The notes: generated by a model from the letters alone, not told the origin. Numbered from the stretch's first letter, positions 7,942 through 16,750 are shown. The stretch: 64,000 nt of DNA from Flavobacterium acetivorans (GCF_020911885.1 NZ_CP087132.1:2728001-2792000); one strand, 5' to 3'. Program-made: numbers and translations.

Positions 7942-10110
7942 TTACTTTTTCTTAACAGCTTCAACCAGTTCCAATTCATCCAAACTTACCTTAGAAGTAA
8001 AGACGCCGTAATTGACTGTAGCCTTATTTTTTTCAATGCTATCAATACTTCCTACTGCTTTTCCATCCAGCATACGCACTCTGTCGCCTACCTTTAAAAT
8101 ATGTTTTGGCTTTTCAATTATCGGTTTAAGTTTCTTTTCTTTCTTTTCTTTTCTGATTTCTTCGACTTGAACAGTTACTTCGGCAATGATTTCTTTCTTC
8201 TTTTCAATGATTGCTTTTACCTCTTTTGGAGAAGCTTTCTTACGTTTTGAATTCTCGATTTCGATAATTTTCAAAAACTCACCAATCAGGTCTTTCTTGT
8301 TCTTATTGTTGAAATATTTCTCGGCTATATCCTCAATTTTTTGACCGATGTAAATTGTTTTTTGATTACTATCATACAATTCCTGATAACTTTCGAGTTT
8401 TTGTTTGATTTTGACATTGATAGTTTCCATTTTCTTGCCTTCTTCACGCGCTTTAGTTTCTTCTTCTTTCAGCGTTTGCGAAGTTTTTTCCATTTTGGAA
8501 CGCTCTTTCTGTAAAGTGGCAATTGTCTTGTCAAAGCGTACTTTTCCAACTTCAATTTTCTTCTTAGCACGATTAATTAGGCTAAACGGAATACCGTTTT
8601 TCAAAGCCACCTCAAAGGTAAAGGAACTTCCGGCTTGACCTAAAACCAGTTTGTACATCGGTTCCAATGATTTTTCATCAAAAAGCATGTTGGCATTGGT
8701 AGCAAAAGGCAATTCATTTGCCAGAATTTTTAAGTTCGAATAGTGCGTGGTGATAATCCCAAAAGCTTCCCGATGATAGAACTCTTCGAGGAAAATTTCG
8801 GCTAAGGCACCACCTAATTCAGGATCAGAACCGGTACCGAATTCGTCAATTAAAAACATGGTTTTTCGGTTGCACTTCTTTAAAAAATAGTTCATGTTCT
8901 TTAGACGGTAACTATAAGTACTTAGATGATTTTCAATAGATTGGTTGTCACCAATATCTGTTAGTATTCTGTCGAATAAAAAAGTTTCGGATCGTTCATG
9001 CACCGGAATCAACATTCCCGATTGCAACATTAATTGGAGTAATCCAACTGTTTTTAAAGAGATCGTTTTTCCACCGGCATTAGGTCCCGAGATTACAATA
9101 ATTCTGTTCTCCTGACTTAATTCTATAGTTTGAGGATGTGTTATTTCTTTTTTTTGTTTGTTGTTCAAATACAAAATAGGATGAAAGGCATCTCTAAAAT
9201 AAAGACGTCTTTCTTCAGTGATTGTAGGCATGATTCCGTTGATGCGATCGGCATATTTTGCTTTGGCGGCAATCACGTCAATATCGCTCAGAAAATCCTG
9301 ATATTGGATCAAAAGCGGTAAAAAAGGACGAATGGTATTCGATAACTGCTTTAAAATTCGGGTGATTTCCTCTTTCTCTTCGTATTCTAAATTGCTGAGT
9401 TCACGGGAATACCTTAAGGTCGCTTCGGGCTCGATGTAAGCGATGCTTCCGGTTTTTGAACTTCCTAATATGGTGCCTTTTACCTTACGGCGATACATAG
9501 CCAAAACGGCTAAAACTCGGCGGTTTTGCACAAAACTTTCTTTGATGTCGTCCAGATAACCCAAGCTGTTGTATTGGGTAAGAGCCACGCCAAAACTTTG
9601 GTTGACTTTCCCGCGCACCAGATTTATATCCCTGCGAATATTTAAAAGCTCCGGAGAGGCATTGTCCTTGATTTCTCCATATTTATCGACTATGGCATCA
9701 ACAAGAGTGATGATTTCCTTTGTTAATTCTACTTCCGAGGCTCTTGCATTTAGATTTGGATAATAATCCTCAAATTTTTTCAGGAAATTCAATAAAAAAT
9801 TAACCGTTGCAGATAATGTTGCTATTTTTCTAAAACTTCCCACCTCAAGAAAACTGTCCTCAATGGCAAGGAATTTAATTTCATGGTTTATGGCATCAAA
9901 ACCGTGATTGGGAATGGCATTGTTATTTTGAAATGAAGAAACATACTCCGATGTCTGCATCAAGGCCTGCATCAAGCTTTCTTTATCTCTAAAAGGAGTT
10001 ATTTTCAAGGCTTTGTCTTTTCCAATATCGGTATTACAGATGTCCGAAATTGTTTCGAGAACGGTTGGAAATTGTAAGTCTTGTAAGGTTTTTTCGGTAA
10101 TGGATATCAT
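7942..10110 (-). CDS. mutS2: MutS2-type DNA mismatch/recombination ATPase lacking Smr domain
   Basis: A MutS-family ATPase of the MutS2 branch, likely acting on branched DNA or collided ribosomes. The N-terminal helical core starts MISITEKTLQDLQFPTVLE. The clamp region is followed by Walker A SGPNAGGKTISLK (near residue 335), the Walker B region MFLIDEFGTGSDPELGGALAE and GIITTHYSNLK. A long charged coiled coil (about 510-660) leads to a KOW-like end, HILKVGDRVRMLDGKAVGSI. The C-terminal Smr nuclease domain of classical MutS2 is absent. I chose the ATG at 10110 because the family begins with this segment; an in-frame ATG at 10137 would add nine unusual residues. Confidence 0.87.
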   Translation of the reverse strand: MISITEKTLQDLQFPTVLETISDICNTDIGKDKALKITPFRDKESLMQALMQTSEYVSSFQNNNAIPNHGFDAINHEIKFLAIEDSFLEVGSFRKIATLSATVNFLLNFLKKFEDYYPNLNARASEVELTKEIITLVDAIVDKYGEIKDNASPELLNIRRDINLVRGKVNQSFGVALTQYNSLGYLDDIKESFVQNRRVLAVLAMYRRKVKGTILGSSKTGSIAYIEPEATLRYSRELSNLEYEEKEEITRILKQLSNTIRPFLPLLIQYQDFLSDIDVIAAKAKYADRINGIMPTITEERRLYFRDAFHPILYLNNKQKKEITHPQTIELSQENRIIVISGPNAGGKTISLKTVGLLQLMLQSGMLIPVHERSETFLFDRILTDIGDNQSIENHLSTYSYRLKNMNYFLKKCNRKTMFLIDEFGTGSDPELGGALAEIFLEEFYHREAFGIITTHYSNLKILANELPFATNANMLFDEKSLEPMYKLVLGQAGSSFTFEVALKNGIPFSLINRAKKKIEVGKVRFDKTIATLQKERSKMEKTSQTLKEEETKAREEGKKMETINVKIKQKLESYQELYDSNQKTIYIGQKIEDIAEKYFNNKNKKDLIGEFLKIIEIENSKRKKASPKEVKAIIEKKKEIIAEVTVQVEEIRKEKKEKKLKPIIEKPKHILKVGDRVRMLDGKAVGSIDSIEKNKATVNYGVFTSKVSLDELELVEAVKKK

Positions 10111-10223
10111 TTTAAGATCTAAATTGTACGGTGTCAAAGTTACAAAGATTCAAAGTGAAATGGCTTACTTTTTTTAGCGGACTTTGTGAAAAACTTTGCG
10201 AACTTTGTACTAAAATAAATTAC
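10111..10223. repeat. Divergent intergenic spacer with self-complementary CAAAG/CTTTG words
   Basis: Between mutS2 and ung the plus strand carries CAAAG three times in the first half (near 10134, 10144 and 10150) and CTTTG three times in the second half (near 10183, 10195 and 10205), so the region can fold back on itself. GAACTTTG at about 10201-10208 could also be a weak -7 element for ung. No gene fits here. Confidence 0.35.
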
Positions 10224-10898
10224 ATGAAAATCAACCTCAATATGGAATGGCAAAGCATTCTAGCGGACGAGATCCAAAAAACTTATTTTAAGGAATTGAT
10301 GGAGGCCGTAGATGAAGAATACTGCAATCATTCTTGCTATCCGCCAAAGGACGCTATTTTTGCGGCTTTCAACTACGGGAGCTTTGCCGATTTAAAAGTG
10401 GTTATCATTGGCCAGGATCCTTATCACGGGAAAGGCGAGGCCAATGGTTTAGCATTTTCGGTCAATAACGATGTGCGAATTCCGCCTTCATTGCGGAATA
10501 TTTATCGCGAAATTTGTGATGATTTAGGCAGTATTTTTATGCCAACTTCTGGTGATTTAGAACGTTGGGCACAACAGGGCGTTTTGTTGCTGAATGCCGG
10601 TTTGACCGTTAGGGAAGACAAACCTAACAGCCATAAACATTTAAAATGGAACCTTTTTACCGATGCCGTAATCCAAAAAATTTCGGAGGAAAAAGAACAG
10701 GTAGTTTTCTTGCTTTGGGGGAATTTTGCCCATAAAAAAGGGGCGAAGATTGACCGAAACAAACATTTGGTTTTAGAATCAGGACATCCGTCGCCAATGA
10801 GTGCCAACCAAGGAAAATGGTTTGGAAATAAACATTTCAGCAAAACCAACGCCTATTTAAAAACAAATCAGAAAACGCCTATTGAGTGGGTTTTATGA
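10224..10898 (+). CDS. ung: Uracil-DNA glycosylase
   Basis: Removes uracil from DNA as the first step of base-excision repair. Diagnostic family 1 UDG motifs are present: the water-activating loop GQDPYHGKGEANGLAFSV, then SLRNIYREI, LLLNAGLTVREDKPNSHK and the minor-groove loop HPSPMSANQGKWFGNKHF. The ATG at 10224 gives MKINLNMEWQSILADEI (about 224 aa), the normal length. The longer in-frame start at 10131 would add a segment encoded by the repeat-like spacer. The gene is divergent from mutS2. Confidence 0.94.
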   Translation: MKINLNMEWQSILADEIQKTYFKELMEAVDEEYCNHSCYPPKDAIFAAFNYGSFADLKVVIIGQDPYHGKGEANGLAFSVNNDVRIPPSLRNIYREICDDLGSIFMPTSGDLERWAQQGVLLLNAGLTVREDKPNSHKHLKWNLFTDAVIQKISEEKEQVVFLLWGNFAHKKGAKIDRNKHLVLESGHPSPMSANQGKWFGNKHFSKTNAYLKTNQKTPIEWVL

Positions 10899-10975
10899 TT
10901 GTTATAAAATAAAGTCCGTTTGATTTTTTATATAAAATCAATAGCTATGGTTTTGTTAATTGAGTCGAATACTTC

Positions 10976-11353
10976 CTATTCTTTGGTGATATCTTCTAAA
11001 ATAGCCTTGTCAGAACGATTCGTTATTTTAAGGATAATCTTTTGGTTGGCTGCTGTTTTGCCTTCAATAATGTAAAGTTTTGCGTTTTTTCCAAATTCGG
11101 TATCGCTTTTGTCAAAATCCACATCTCCAAATTCCAACGATTTTTTAATATCAGTGGTATCAACCCATTTCTCGGCTAAAACTTGGGAAGCTTTTTCAGA
11201 ATATTCAAAAGGTTTATTTCTGATATCATTTAAAACCCTCGAGTTTGGGAAATAATTACAGCGAGTGTCTTTACCTCCAAAAACCATAGCAACAAAAAAC
11301 AGACCTATTACCAATCCTACTAAATAGTAAGCAAAACGTTGTGCAAATTTCAT
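10976..11353 (-). CDS. Conserved membrane-anchored protein (DUF4258-like)
   Basis: A 125-aa protein with an N-terminal signal-anchor (FAYYLVGLVIGLFFVAMVF, residues 7-25), then GGKDTRCNYFPNSRVL and a soluble domain ending ILKITNRSDKAILEDITKE. It resembles Flavobacteriaceae proteins that I recall being labelled DUF4258. It lies 35 bases downstream of ald on the same strand but has its own TACCTTTG element, so it may be separately expressed. Function is unknown. Confidence 0.7.
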   Translation of the reverse strand: MKFAQRFAYYLVGLVIGLFFVAMVFGGKDTRCNYFPNSRVLNDIRNKPFEYSEKASQVLAEKWVDTTDIKKSLEFGDVDFDKSDTEFGKNAKLYIIEGKTAANQKIILKITNRSDKAILEDITKE

Positions 11354-11367
11354 GAAATTTTTTTTGG

Positions 11368-11375
11368 CAAAGGTA
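11368..11375 (-). promoter_or_regulatory. -7 promoter element of the DUF4258-like gene
   Basis: The minus strand reads TACCTTTG, matching TAnnTTTG, 15-22 bases before the start codon. Confidence 0.5.
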
Positions 11376-11388
11376 ACTGAAACTTTGT

Positions 11389-12588
11389 TTAAAACACAAT
11401 TAAATTGATGTCGTTATTGGGTAAATCAAACCAATCTCCAATGGCTTTATTAGTAAGAATGCCGTGGTAAAGATAAACGCCATTTTTTAAACTCATGTCA
11501 CATCGGATGGCACTTTCAATTCCGCCATCATTAGCAATTTGCATCAGGTAAGGTGTAATAATATTGCTGATAGATAGCGAAGCCGTTTTTGAATAACGAG
11601 ATGGGATATTAGGTACGCAATAATGCAATACATCATTTTTAATAAAGGTTGGTTTTTCATGAGAAGTAACCTCTGAAGTTTCAAAGCAACCGCCTGTATC
11701 GATGCTCACATCAACAATTACAGCTCCTTTTTTCATGTTTTCGACCATCGTTTCGGTGACAACTATTGGGCAACGCTCGATACCGCGCATGGCTCCAATA
11801 GCCACATCGCAACGTCTCAAAGCTTTTAACAAGGACTTAGGCTGGATTGTTGATGTAAAAATGCGTTGATTCAAATTGTTTTGCAAACGCCTTAACTTGG
11901 TGATGGAATTATCAAATACTTTTATATTAGCACCAAGTCCTATGGCTGTTTTGGCGGCAAATTCGCCTACGGTTCCGGCTCCTATAATCACTACTTCTGT
12001 TGGCGGTACTCCGGTGATGTTTCCAAATAATAATCCTTTTCCAAATTCATTGGTAATCATCAACTCGGCAGCAATTAATATCGAAGCGGTACCGGCAATC
12101 TCACTGGAGGAGCGCACAGCAGGATAGGTTCCATCCGGATCCTTGATGTATTCGAAGGCAAGAGCGGTAATTTTCTTTTTGGTTAAGGCTTCAAAATAAG
12201 CCTTTTTCTTAGTCTTTAATTGAATTGACGAGATCAAAATGGCTTGATTATTCATCATTTCTATTTCGGCAAGAGTAGGTGCACCCACTTTTAAAATCAT
12301 CGGACAACCAAAAACCTTACGAGTATCACAGGTAACTTCGGCTCCGGCATCACTGTATTCTTTGTCGGAATAACTCGAGCTAACTCCCGCACCAGACTCA
12401 ATCATTACGCGATGTCCGTGATAGGTCAAGGAATTTACCGCGTCAGGAGTAAGACAGATGCGTCGTTCCTGATAGCTGGTTTCGCTAGGGATTCCTATAA
12501 AAAGTTCGCTTTTTTGTCTTTTTACCTCTAGTTTTTCTTCTTGGGGTAACAGCTGAGATTTAGTAAATGGAGTTATTGCTATTGACAT
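11389..12588 (-). CDS. ald: Alanine dehydrogenase
   Basis: An NAD-dependent enzyme that interconverts L-alanine with pyruvate and ammonia. After a non-conserved ~30-residue head, the protein shows the family start ELFIGIPSETSYQERRICLTPDAV with substrate-binding Arg and Lys-type positions, YHGHRVMIESGAG and EIAGTASILIAAELM. The Rossmann motif is VVIIGAGTVGEFAAKTAIGLGA (near residue 205), followed by KKGAVIVDVSIDTGGCFETS and HYCVPNIPSRYSKTASLSISN. The 399-aa length is usual for Bacteroidetes members of the alanine dehydrogenase/PNT family. Confidence 0.9.
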   Translation of the reverse strand: MSIAITPFTKSQLLPQEEKLEVKRQKSELFIGIPSETSYQERRICLTPDAVNSLTYHGHRVMIESGAGVSSSYSDKEYSDAGAEVTCDTRKVFGCPMILKVGAPTLAEIEMMNNQAILISSIQLKTKKKAYFEALTKKKITALAFEYIKDPDGTYPAVRSSSEIAGTASILIAAELMITNEFGKGLLFGNITGVPPTEVVIIGAGTVGEFAAKTAIGLGANIKVFDNSITKLRRLQNNLNQRIFTSTIQPKSLLKALRRCDVAIGAMRGIERCPIVVTETMVENMKKGAVIVDVSIDTGGCFETSEVTSHEKPTFIKNDVLHYCVPNIPSRYSKTASLSISNIITPYLMQIANDGGIESAIRCDMSLKNGVYLYHGILTNKAIGDWFDLPNNDINLIVF

Positions 12589-12679
12589 TGTAATGATGAT
12601 AATAAGAAGTAAATTTACGCAAAAAGATTAAAAAACAGCATTTTCTATCCAGAAATGCACGAGCAAAATTATTTACGCT

Positions 12680-13150
12680 CTAAATTATTTTTTCCATCTT
12701 AATATCGGCTCTCTCATAGATACCTTCTTCCAAGGCTATTTCTTCAAAACCAAATTTCTCATACAAATGAATAGCCGGTTTTAGACTCCTGTTCGAATAC
12801 AAAATAAGCTTTTTAATTTGCTGCTCTTTAGCGACTTCAATACAATGCTGCAACAGTTTTTTACCAATTCCTAAACCTTGAATTCCTTCGGAAACGGCCA
12901 TTTTACTCAGTTCAAAGGTTTGATTGTCTATTTTGAGCAAAGAAACCGTTCCTACAATCACGTCTTTGTATTGAACATAAAAAATCATTCCGCCTTTGTC
13001 TATGATTTCTTCCTGCGGGTTCGAAAGTACCTTTTCGTCTTTGGGCTCTACTTTGAAGTATTTTTGGAGCCATTCGATATTCAAGGTTTTTATGGGTTCT
13101 TTCCACTCCGGAGAAAAAGGAATGATGCGAAGGTTGTTATCTAAAATCAT
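12680..13150 (-). CDS. GNAT family N-acetyltransferase
   Basis: A 156-aa acetyl-CoA-dependent acetyltransferase. The core is visible as VGTVSLLKIDNQTFELSKMAV followed by the acetyl-CoA loop QGLGIGKKLLQHCIEVAKEQ (Q/RxxGxG/A motif, about residues 93-98) and the C-terminal LYEKFGFEEIALEEG. It lies 12 bases downstream of tsaE on the same strand and probably shares its transcript. The substrate is not predictable. Confidence 0.85.
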   Translation of the reverse strand: MILDNNLRIIPFSPEWKEPIKTLNIEWLQKYFKVEPKDEKVLSNPQEEIIDKGGMIFYVQYKDVIVGTVSLLKIDNQTFELSKMAVSEGIQGLGIGKKLLQHCIEVAKEQQIKKLILYSNRSLKPAIHLYEKFGFEEIALEEGIYERADIKMEKII

Positions 13151-13162
13151 GCTGATACTTCG

Positions 13163-13570
13163 TTAACTTAATTCTAAAGAACGTTTGCCGTCAGCAAGTG
13201 TCTTGATCGAAATAACCGAATGGGATTCGGGAATCAGGTTAGGGATGTTTTCGGCCCATTCGATAAAACACCAATTTCCGGAATACAAATAATCATCGGC
13301 GCCCATATCTAAGGCTTCAATTTCATTCTTCAATCGATAAAAATCAAAATGATAAACAGTTTGATTTGTAGTGGTTTGGTATTCGTTAACTAAAGAAAAG
13401 GTAGGACTGCTCGTTGCTTCGCTAACCCCTAAAGTCTTGCACAATTGTTTTATAAAAGTAGTTTTTCCGGCTCCCATTTCACCATGAAAAAGAATCACCT
13501 TATTGGGATTTTCCGCTACAACTTGCTGCGCTATCTTTTCGATTTCATCTAATGAAAAAATAAATTCCAT
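13163..13570 (-). CDS. tsaE: tRNA threonylcarbamoyladenosine biosynthesis ATPase TsaE
   Basis: The ATPase of the TsaBDE complex that installs t6A at position 37 of ANN-decoding tRNAs. It has a Walker A motif HGEMGAGKTTFIKQL (about residues 29-43), the conserved ATSSPTFSLVNEY switch and the C-terminal WCFIEWAENIPNLIPESH. The 135-aa length is normal. It lies upstream of the GNAT gene (12-base gap) and downstream of porX on the minus strand. Confidence 0.93.
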   Translation of the reverse strand: MEFIFSLDEIEKIAQQVVAENPNKVILFHGEMGAGKTTFIKQLCKTLGVSEATSSPTFSLVNEYQTTTNQTVYHFDFYRLKNEIEALDMGADDYLYSGNWCFIEWAENIPNLIPESHSVISIKTLADGKRSLELS

Positions 13571-13688
13571 TCTTTTTTATTATTTTAAATTATGAGTTTT
13601 AAATTCTAAATTATTCGTGATGGATATCACTATATGTACTTTATTTCCAAAACTTGAAACATGAAATTTCAAACCTGAAACAAAAAAA
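13571..13688. repeat. AT-rich spacer with self-complementary words between tsaE and porX
   Basis: The spacer contains the words TTTTAAATTATGAGTTTTAA (near 13583) and TTGAAACATGAAATTTCAAA with CCTGAAAC (about 13656-13683). Both resemble words in other spacers of this window. No ORF or convincing terminator is present. Confidence 0.35.
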
Positions 13689-15242
13689 CTACTTCGGACT
13701 AAAAATCAAGCAAGGAATAATCATTTCTTCGAGTGAAATTCCGCCGTGTTGGTAGGTGTTTTTGTAATAACTCACATAATGATTGTAGTTGTTGACATAG
13801 GCCAAAAACAAATCATTTTTTGCAAAAATATAAGAACTGCTCATATTTATGGCAGGCAAACCAATCTTTTTTGGGTCTTTTACGGCATAAACATCTTTTT
13901 GCTCGTAGGTCAAACTTCGGCCGGTTTTGTAACGCAAATTCAAACTCGTATTTTTATCTCCCACTACTTTCGATGGATTTTTGACGTTTATGGTTCCGTG
14001 ATCCGTGGTTAGAATCAGTTTGAAACCCAACTTTTGAGCCTGCTGGATAATTTCCAAAAGAGGTGAATTCTTAAACCAGCTCAAAGTCAGTGAGCGATAC
14101 GCTTTATCATCTGAAGCCAGTTCTTTGACCACATCCATTTCGGTTTTGGCGTGCGAAAGCATATCTACAAAATTATAGACTACCGTTACCAGATCGTTGT
14201 CTTTTAAGGATTTGAAGTTTTCTACCAGTTTTTTTCCTCCGGCTAGATTGGTGATTTTAAAATAATCTTCCTTTATTTTTAGTCCAAGGCGTTTCAATTG
14301 CGCCGACAAAAACTCCGCTTCATACAGGTTTTTCCCGCCTTCTTCGGGATCGTTTTTCCAGTACTGCGGAAACTGTTTTTCCATTTCCACCGGCAACAAG
14401 CCTGAGAAAATGGCGTTTCTTGCATATTGGGTAGCCGTAGGCAGAATAGAGTAGTAGGGAACCTCTTTTTCCAGTTTATAATAATTAGCGACCACACTTT
14501 CAAAGGCTTTCCATTGGTCGTAGCGTAAATTATCGATTACCACAAATAGGATTGGCTTGTCTTTTTTTACAATCTCAGGCACCACTAGTTCTCTGAATAA
14601 GGTATGCGACTGAATGGGTTTATCTGCTTTGGGCAAAAACCAATCTCCATAGTTGCGCTCAATAAATTTCCCAAACTGAGAGTTGGCTTCCACTTTTTGG
14701 GATTCCAGAATCTCAATCATGCCCTGATCGTTGATGTTTTCGAGTTTCAGTTCCCAAAAAATCAGTTTTTTGTACAGCTCAATCCAGTCCTCATAGGAAT
14801 TGACCATCGCCATATCCATGGCAATTTTTCGGAATTCTTTTTGGTAATCCAAGGTGGTTTTTTGCGAAACGAGACGGGAATTGTCGAGGTTTTTCTTCAA
14901 ACTCAGCAAAATCTGGTTCGGGTTGACCGGTTTAATCAGGTAATCGGCAATTTTAGAGCCTATGGCTTCTTCCATGATGTATTCTTCCTCACTTTTGGTA
15001 ATCATAATCATCGGGATGGCGCTCTTCTTTTCCTTCATTTCCGAGAGCGTTTCCAGCCCGCTCATACCCGGCATGTTTTCGTCGAGGAAAACAATATCAA
15101 AATTCTCATTTTCAAAAATATCAATCGCATCGCGACCGTTATTACAGGTGGTGACGCTGTAATTTTTTTTCTCCAAAAATAAAATATGCGGTTTCAAATA
15201 GTCGATTTCGTCATCAACCCAAAGTATTTTTATCTTATCCAT
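13689..15242 (-). CDS. porX: PorX, type IX secretion response regulator with PglZ phosphatase-like domain
   Basis: PorX is the response regulator that, with the kinase PorY, controls the type IX secretion system and gliding genes. The receiver domain (residues 1-120) has D10 and D11, phospho-acceptor D54 in FLDENMPGMSG, and K in DYLIKPVNP. The middle is helical. From about residue 205 a PglZ/alkaline-phosphatase-superfamily domain follows: LFVVIDNLRYDQW (metal-binding Asp), SILPTATQYARNAIFSG (nucleophile-region Thr), ILTTDHGTINVKNP, and HYVSYYKNTYQHGGISLEEM near the end. The 517 residues match known PorX proteins. porY is not in this window. Confidence 0.93.
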   Translation of the reverse strand: MDKIKILWVDDEIDYLKPHILFLEKKNYSVTTCNNGRDAIDIFENENFDIVFLDENMPGMSGLETLSEMKEKKSAIPMIMITKSEEEYIMEEAIGSKIADYLIKPVNPNQILLSLKKNLDNSRLVSQKTTLDYQKEFRKIAMDMAMVNSYEDWIELYKKLIFWELKLENINDQGMIEILESQKVEANSQFGKFIERNYGDWFLPKADKPIQSHTLFRELVVPEIVKKDKPILFVVIDNLRYDQWKAFESVVANYYKLEKEVPYYSILPTATQYARNAIFSGLLPVEMEKQFPQYWKNDPEEGGKNLYEAEFLSAQLKRLGLKIKEDYFKITNLAGGKKLVENFKSLKDNDLVTVVYNFVDMLSHAKTEMDVVKELASDDKAYRSLTLSWFKNSPLLEIIQQAQKLGFKLILTTDHGTINVKNPSKVVGDKNTSLNLRYKTGRSLTYEQKDVYAVKDPKKIGLPAINMSSSYIFAKNDLFLAYVNNYNHYVSYYKNTYQHGGISLEEMIIPCLIFSPK

Positions 15243-15581
15243 ATAGTCGTGCTACTAGTGTTCCCGTTCCTTGAATCATTCTGCCAATTTACAGCTTTTT
15301 GAGGCTTCCACTTGCTAATATTATGATAAATTTTAGTGTTATAAGCCAAGTATAGAACTCCAAAAAAGACTTTTTATTGGCGCTCCGGTCTATCTTTTTT
15401 TGGTGCTTGTGCTGAACTTGTTTCAGCGCGTGCCCTCCGCCAAAGCTCCGGTCGGGCAGTTCACTGCAAGTCCTCGCCGCGACGAAGTCGCGGCTGTGGG
15501 CTTTCCGTTGCCGTCCCTCACGCGGTTGCGAGAAATAATGCTTTTTCAGTATAAAATACCTACTATAAATAAAAAATTGTT
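15243..15581. other. Gene-free region with GC-rich palindromic island
   Basis: No credible gene lies between porX and the accessory operon. The part from about 15380 to 15535 is strikingly GC-rich (40 of 60 bases in 15421-15480). It holds a perfect 7-bp stem with GAA loop (15477-15493), a 6-bp stem (15411-15427) and a direct repeat GCTCCGGTC at 15382-15390 and 15445-15453. It looks like a dispersed non-coding repeat or the edge of an inserted element. The 62-codon open frame across it looks like a by-product of its composition. Confidence 0.5.
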
Positions 15582-15614
15582 TTTGTGATTTGTAAGAAAA
15601 TTTAAATATATTTG
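15582..15614 (+). promoter_or_regulatory. Promoter of the accessory nuclease/ABC ATPase operon
   Basis: TTTG (15582-15585) and TATATTTG (15607-15614) are spaced by 21 bases, an excellent match to the Bacteroidetes -33/-7 consensus. Transcription would start near 15620 and leave a leader of more than 100 bases. Confidence 0.65.
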
Positions 15615-15624
15615 ACTTTGCTGT

Positions 15625-15680
15625 GCTACTAAATAACAGTTATCTATTCTTTTTTGGGTATATGGTCACTATTTAGTAGC
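15625..15680 (+). promoter_or_regulatory. 11-bp perfect inverted repeat in the operon leader
   Basis: GCTACTAAATA (15625-15635) is repeated in inverse orientation as TATTTAGTAGC (15670-15680), just after the predicted transcription start. It could be an operator or a leader hairpin. A second hairpin lies at 15692-15716, with AGTTC and GGT pairing to ACCGAACT across a 2-base bulge. Role unknown. Confidence 0.5.
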
Positions 15681-15736
15681 GAGTACATACTAGTTCGCGG
15701 TAATTATAACCGAACTGCTAAAAAAAGAAAGAGTTA

Positions 15737-16750
15737 ATGGATTATACTTTTAAAAACACAGAAATTAACAATAAAAAAGCCTCGGATTTTGAAACTAAAT
15801 CTTTACTATATCTAATCGGAAATAAAAAAGAAATAGAATACGTTACTTTTGATTGTTTTAATGATGTAAGTGGCGTAAATAAGAATCATGATAAAATTTG
15901 GGATATTCAATCAAAAAATGAAAAATCATTAAGCCCAAAGAAAATTGGAAAATATCTATTTACGCTATTTGATAATTTTATTTCTACTTTTTCCTTTCAT
16001 GAATTTATTTTCTTCTCTCCAATATTAAATATTGATTATAAAATAAACGCTGAAATAAATATTTACAATCTAAATAATATTGAAGAAAAAACTTTAAAAA
16101 GAATTTTAAATGGATTAACCGAAGAAGTGTTACGGGTTAAAGGTACTTCTGTTGATTATTCAAAACAAATTGAATCTTTTTCAAAAAAAGTATTTATTGT
16201 TGAAGATAATAACTCTGAAAATGAATATATTAAGTCCGTAACCAAATTTAAAAAAGTAAGTCTAAAATCGGATGATTTTTATAATAGTGTATTTGCCGAT
16301 TTACGAAATATACAATCTGCAAAAAAGAATAGTTACATAGAAAACGAAACTATTTCTGAAATACGTGATGTATTAAGTTTTAATAGGCATTTATCAACAA
16401 AAGACATAGAAACTTTAATAATTAGTCGAATCATTGGAATTGAAATTTTCAATTATTCCTCTATTCCACTTTACTTTTTTCCATTAATCAAAGATTTAAA
16501 TACTGAAGATGTGAAAGATATTCTTCAAGAATGTAATTCTAATCTATCACGAGCATTTTTTAATAAAAATAGCAACAAAGTCTTTTGGAACATTTGCGAG
16601 AAAATAATAACCTTTTTAAACGAAAATAATTCTAATGATGTTGATTATGTTTATCAAGAAACGTTCAAAGATTATAACTTCAGAATATCATATTTAAGAG
16701 ATTTTACAATAAAATATTTAATATCAATCATAATAGAAGGGACAAAATGA
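15737..16750 (+). CDS. Putative QxK-type nuclease/effector subunit of an ABC-3C/Lamassu-like system
   Basis: An unrecognised 337-aa protein, first gene of a two-gene accessory operon. Its first 65 residues look like a restriction-endonuclease fold: E19 in a helix, then D39/D43 in TFDCFNDVSG and WDIQSKN with Q58-x-K60. This D...QxK pattern is the one seen in Cap4/DUF4297-type nucleases. The rest is mostly helical with no membrane segment. The stop overlaps the ATPase start by four bases (ATGA), so the two are translationally coupled. Base composition is extremely AT-rich (7 G/C in 16021-16080), unlike the neighbours, which suggests horizontal transfer. The nuclease call is inference from motif order; the C-terminal half (about 220-337) may bind the ATPase. 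Confidence 0.6.
   Translation: MDYTFKNTEINNKKASDFETKSLLYLIGNKKEIEYVTFDCFNDVSGVNKNHDKIWDIQSKNEKSLSPKKIGKYLFTLFDNFISTFSFHEFIFFSPILNIDYKINAEINIYNLNNIEEKTLKRILNGLTEEVLRVKGTSVDYSKQIESFSKKVFIVEDNNSENEYIKSVTKFKKVSLKSDDFYNSVFADLRNIQSAKKNSYIENETISEIRDVLSFNRHLSTKDIETLIISRIIGIEIFNYSSIPLYFFPLIKDLNTEDVKDILQECNSNLSRAFFNKNSNKVFWNICEKIITFLNENNSNDVDYVYQETFKDYNFRISYLRDFTIKYLISIIIEGTK

Noticed and set aside
10131..10223. N-terminal extension of uracil-DNA glycosylase
   Set aside because: The added 31 residues are encoded by the repeat-like divergent spacer and overlap the upstream region of mutS2; the ATG at 10224 gives the normal family length.
10920..10941. AT-rich hairpin after ung as a terminator
   Set aside because: The stem TTGATTTT/AAAATCAA has only two G-C pairs and no T-run; too weak to call.
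14604..15182. 192-codon open frame antisense to porX
   Set aside because: It lies wholly within porX on the other strand, shows no recognisable motif and has a Phe-rich composition typical of a reverse-frame shadow of an AT-rich gene.
15400..15588. 62-codon ORF across the GC-rich island
   Set aside because: Its length follows from the lack of stop codons in GC-rich palindromic sequence; no start signal or protein-like pattern is seen.
15692..15720. Possible integron attC-like site near the accessory operon
   Set aside because: The palindrome lacks convincing core sites, only one copy is present and no integrase gene lies in the window.
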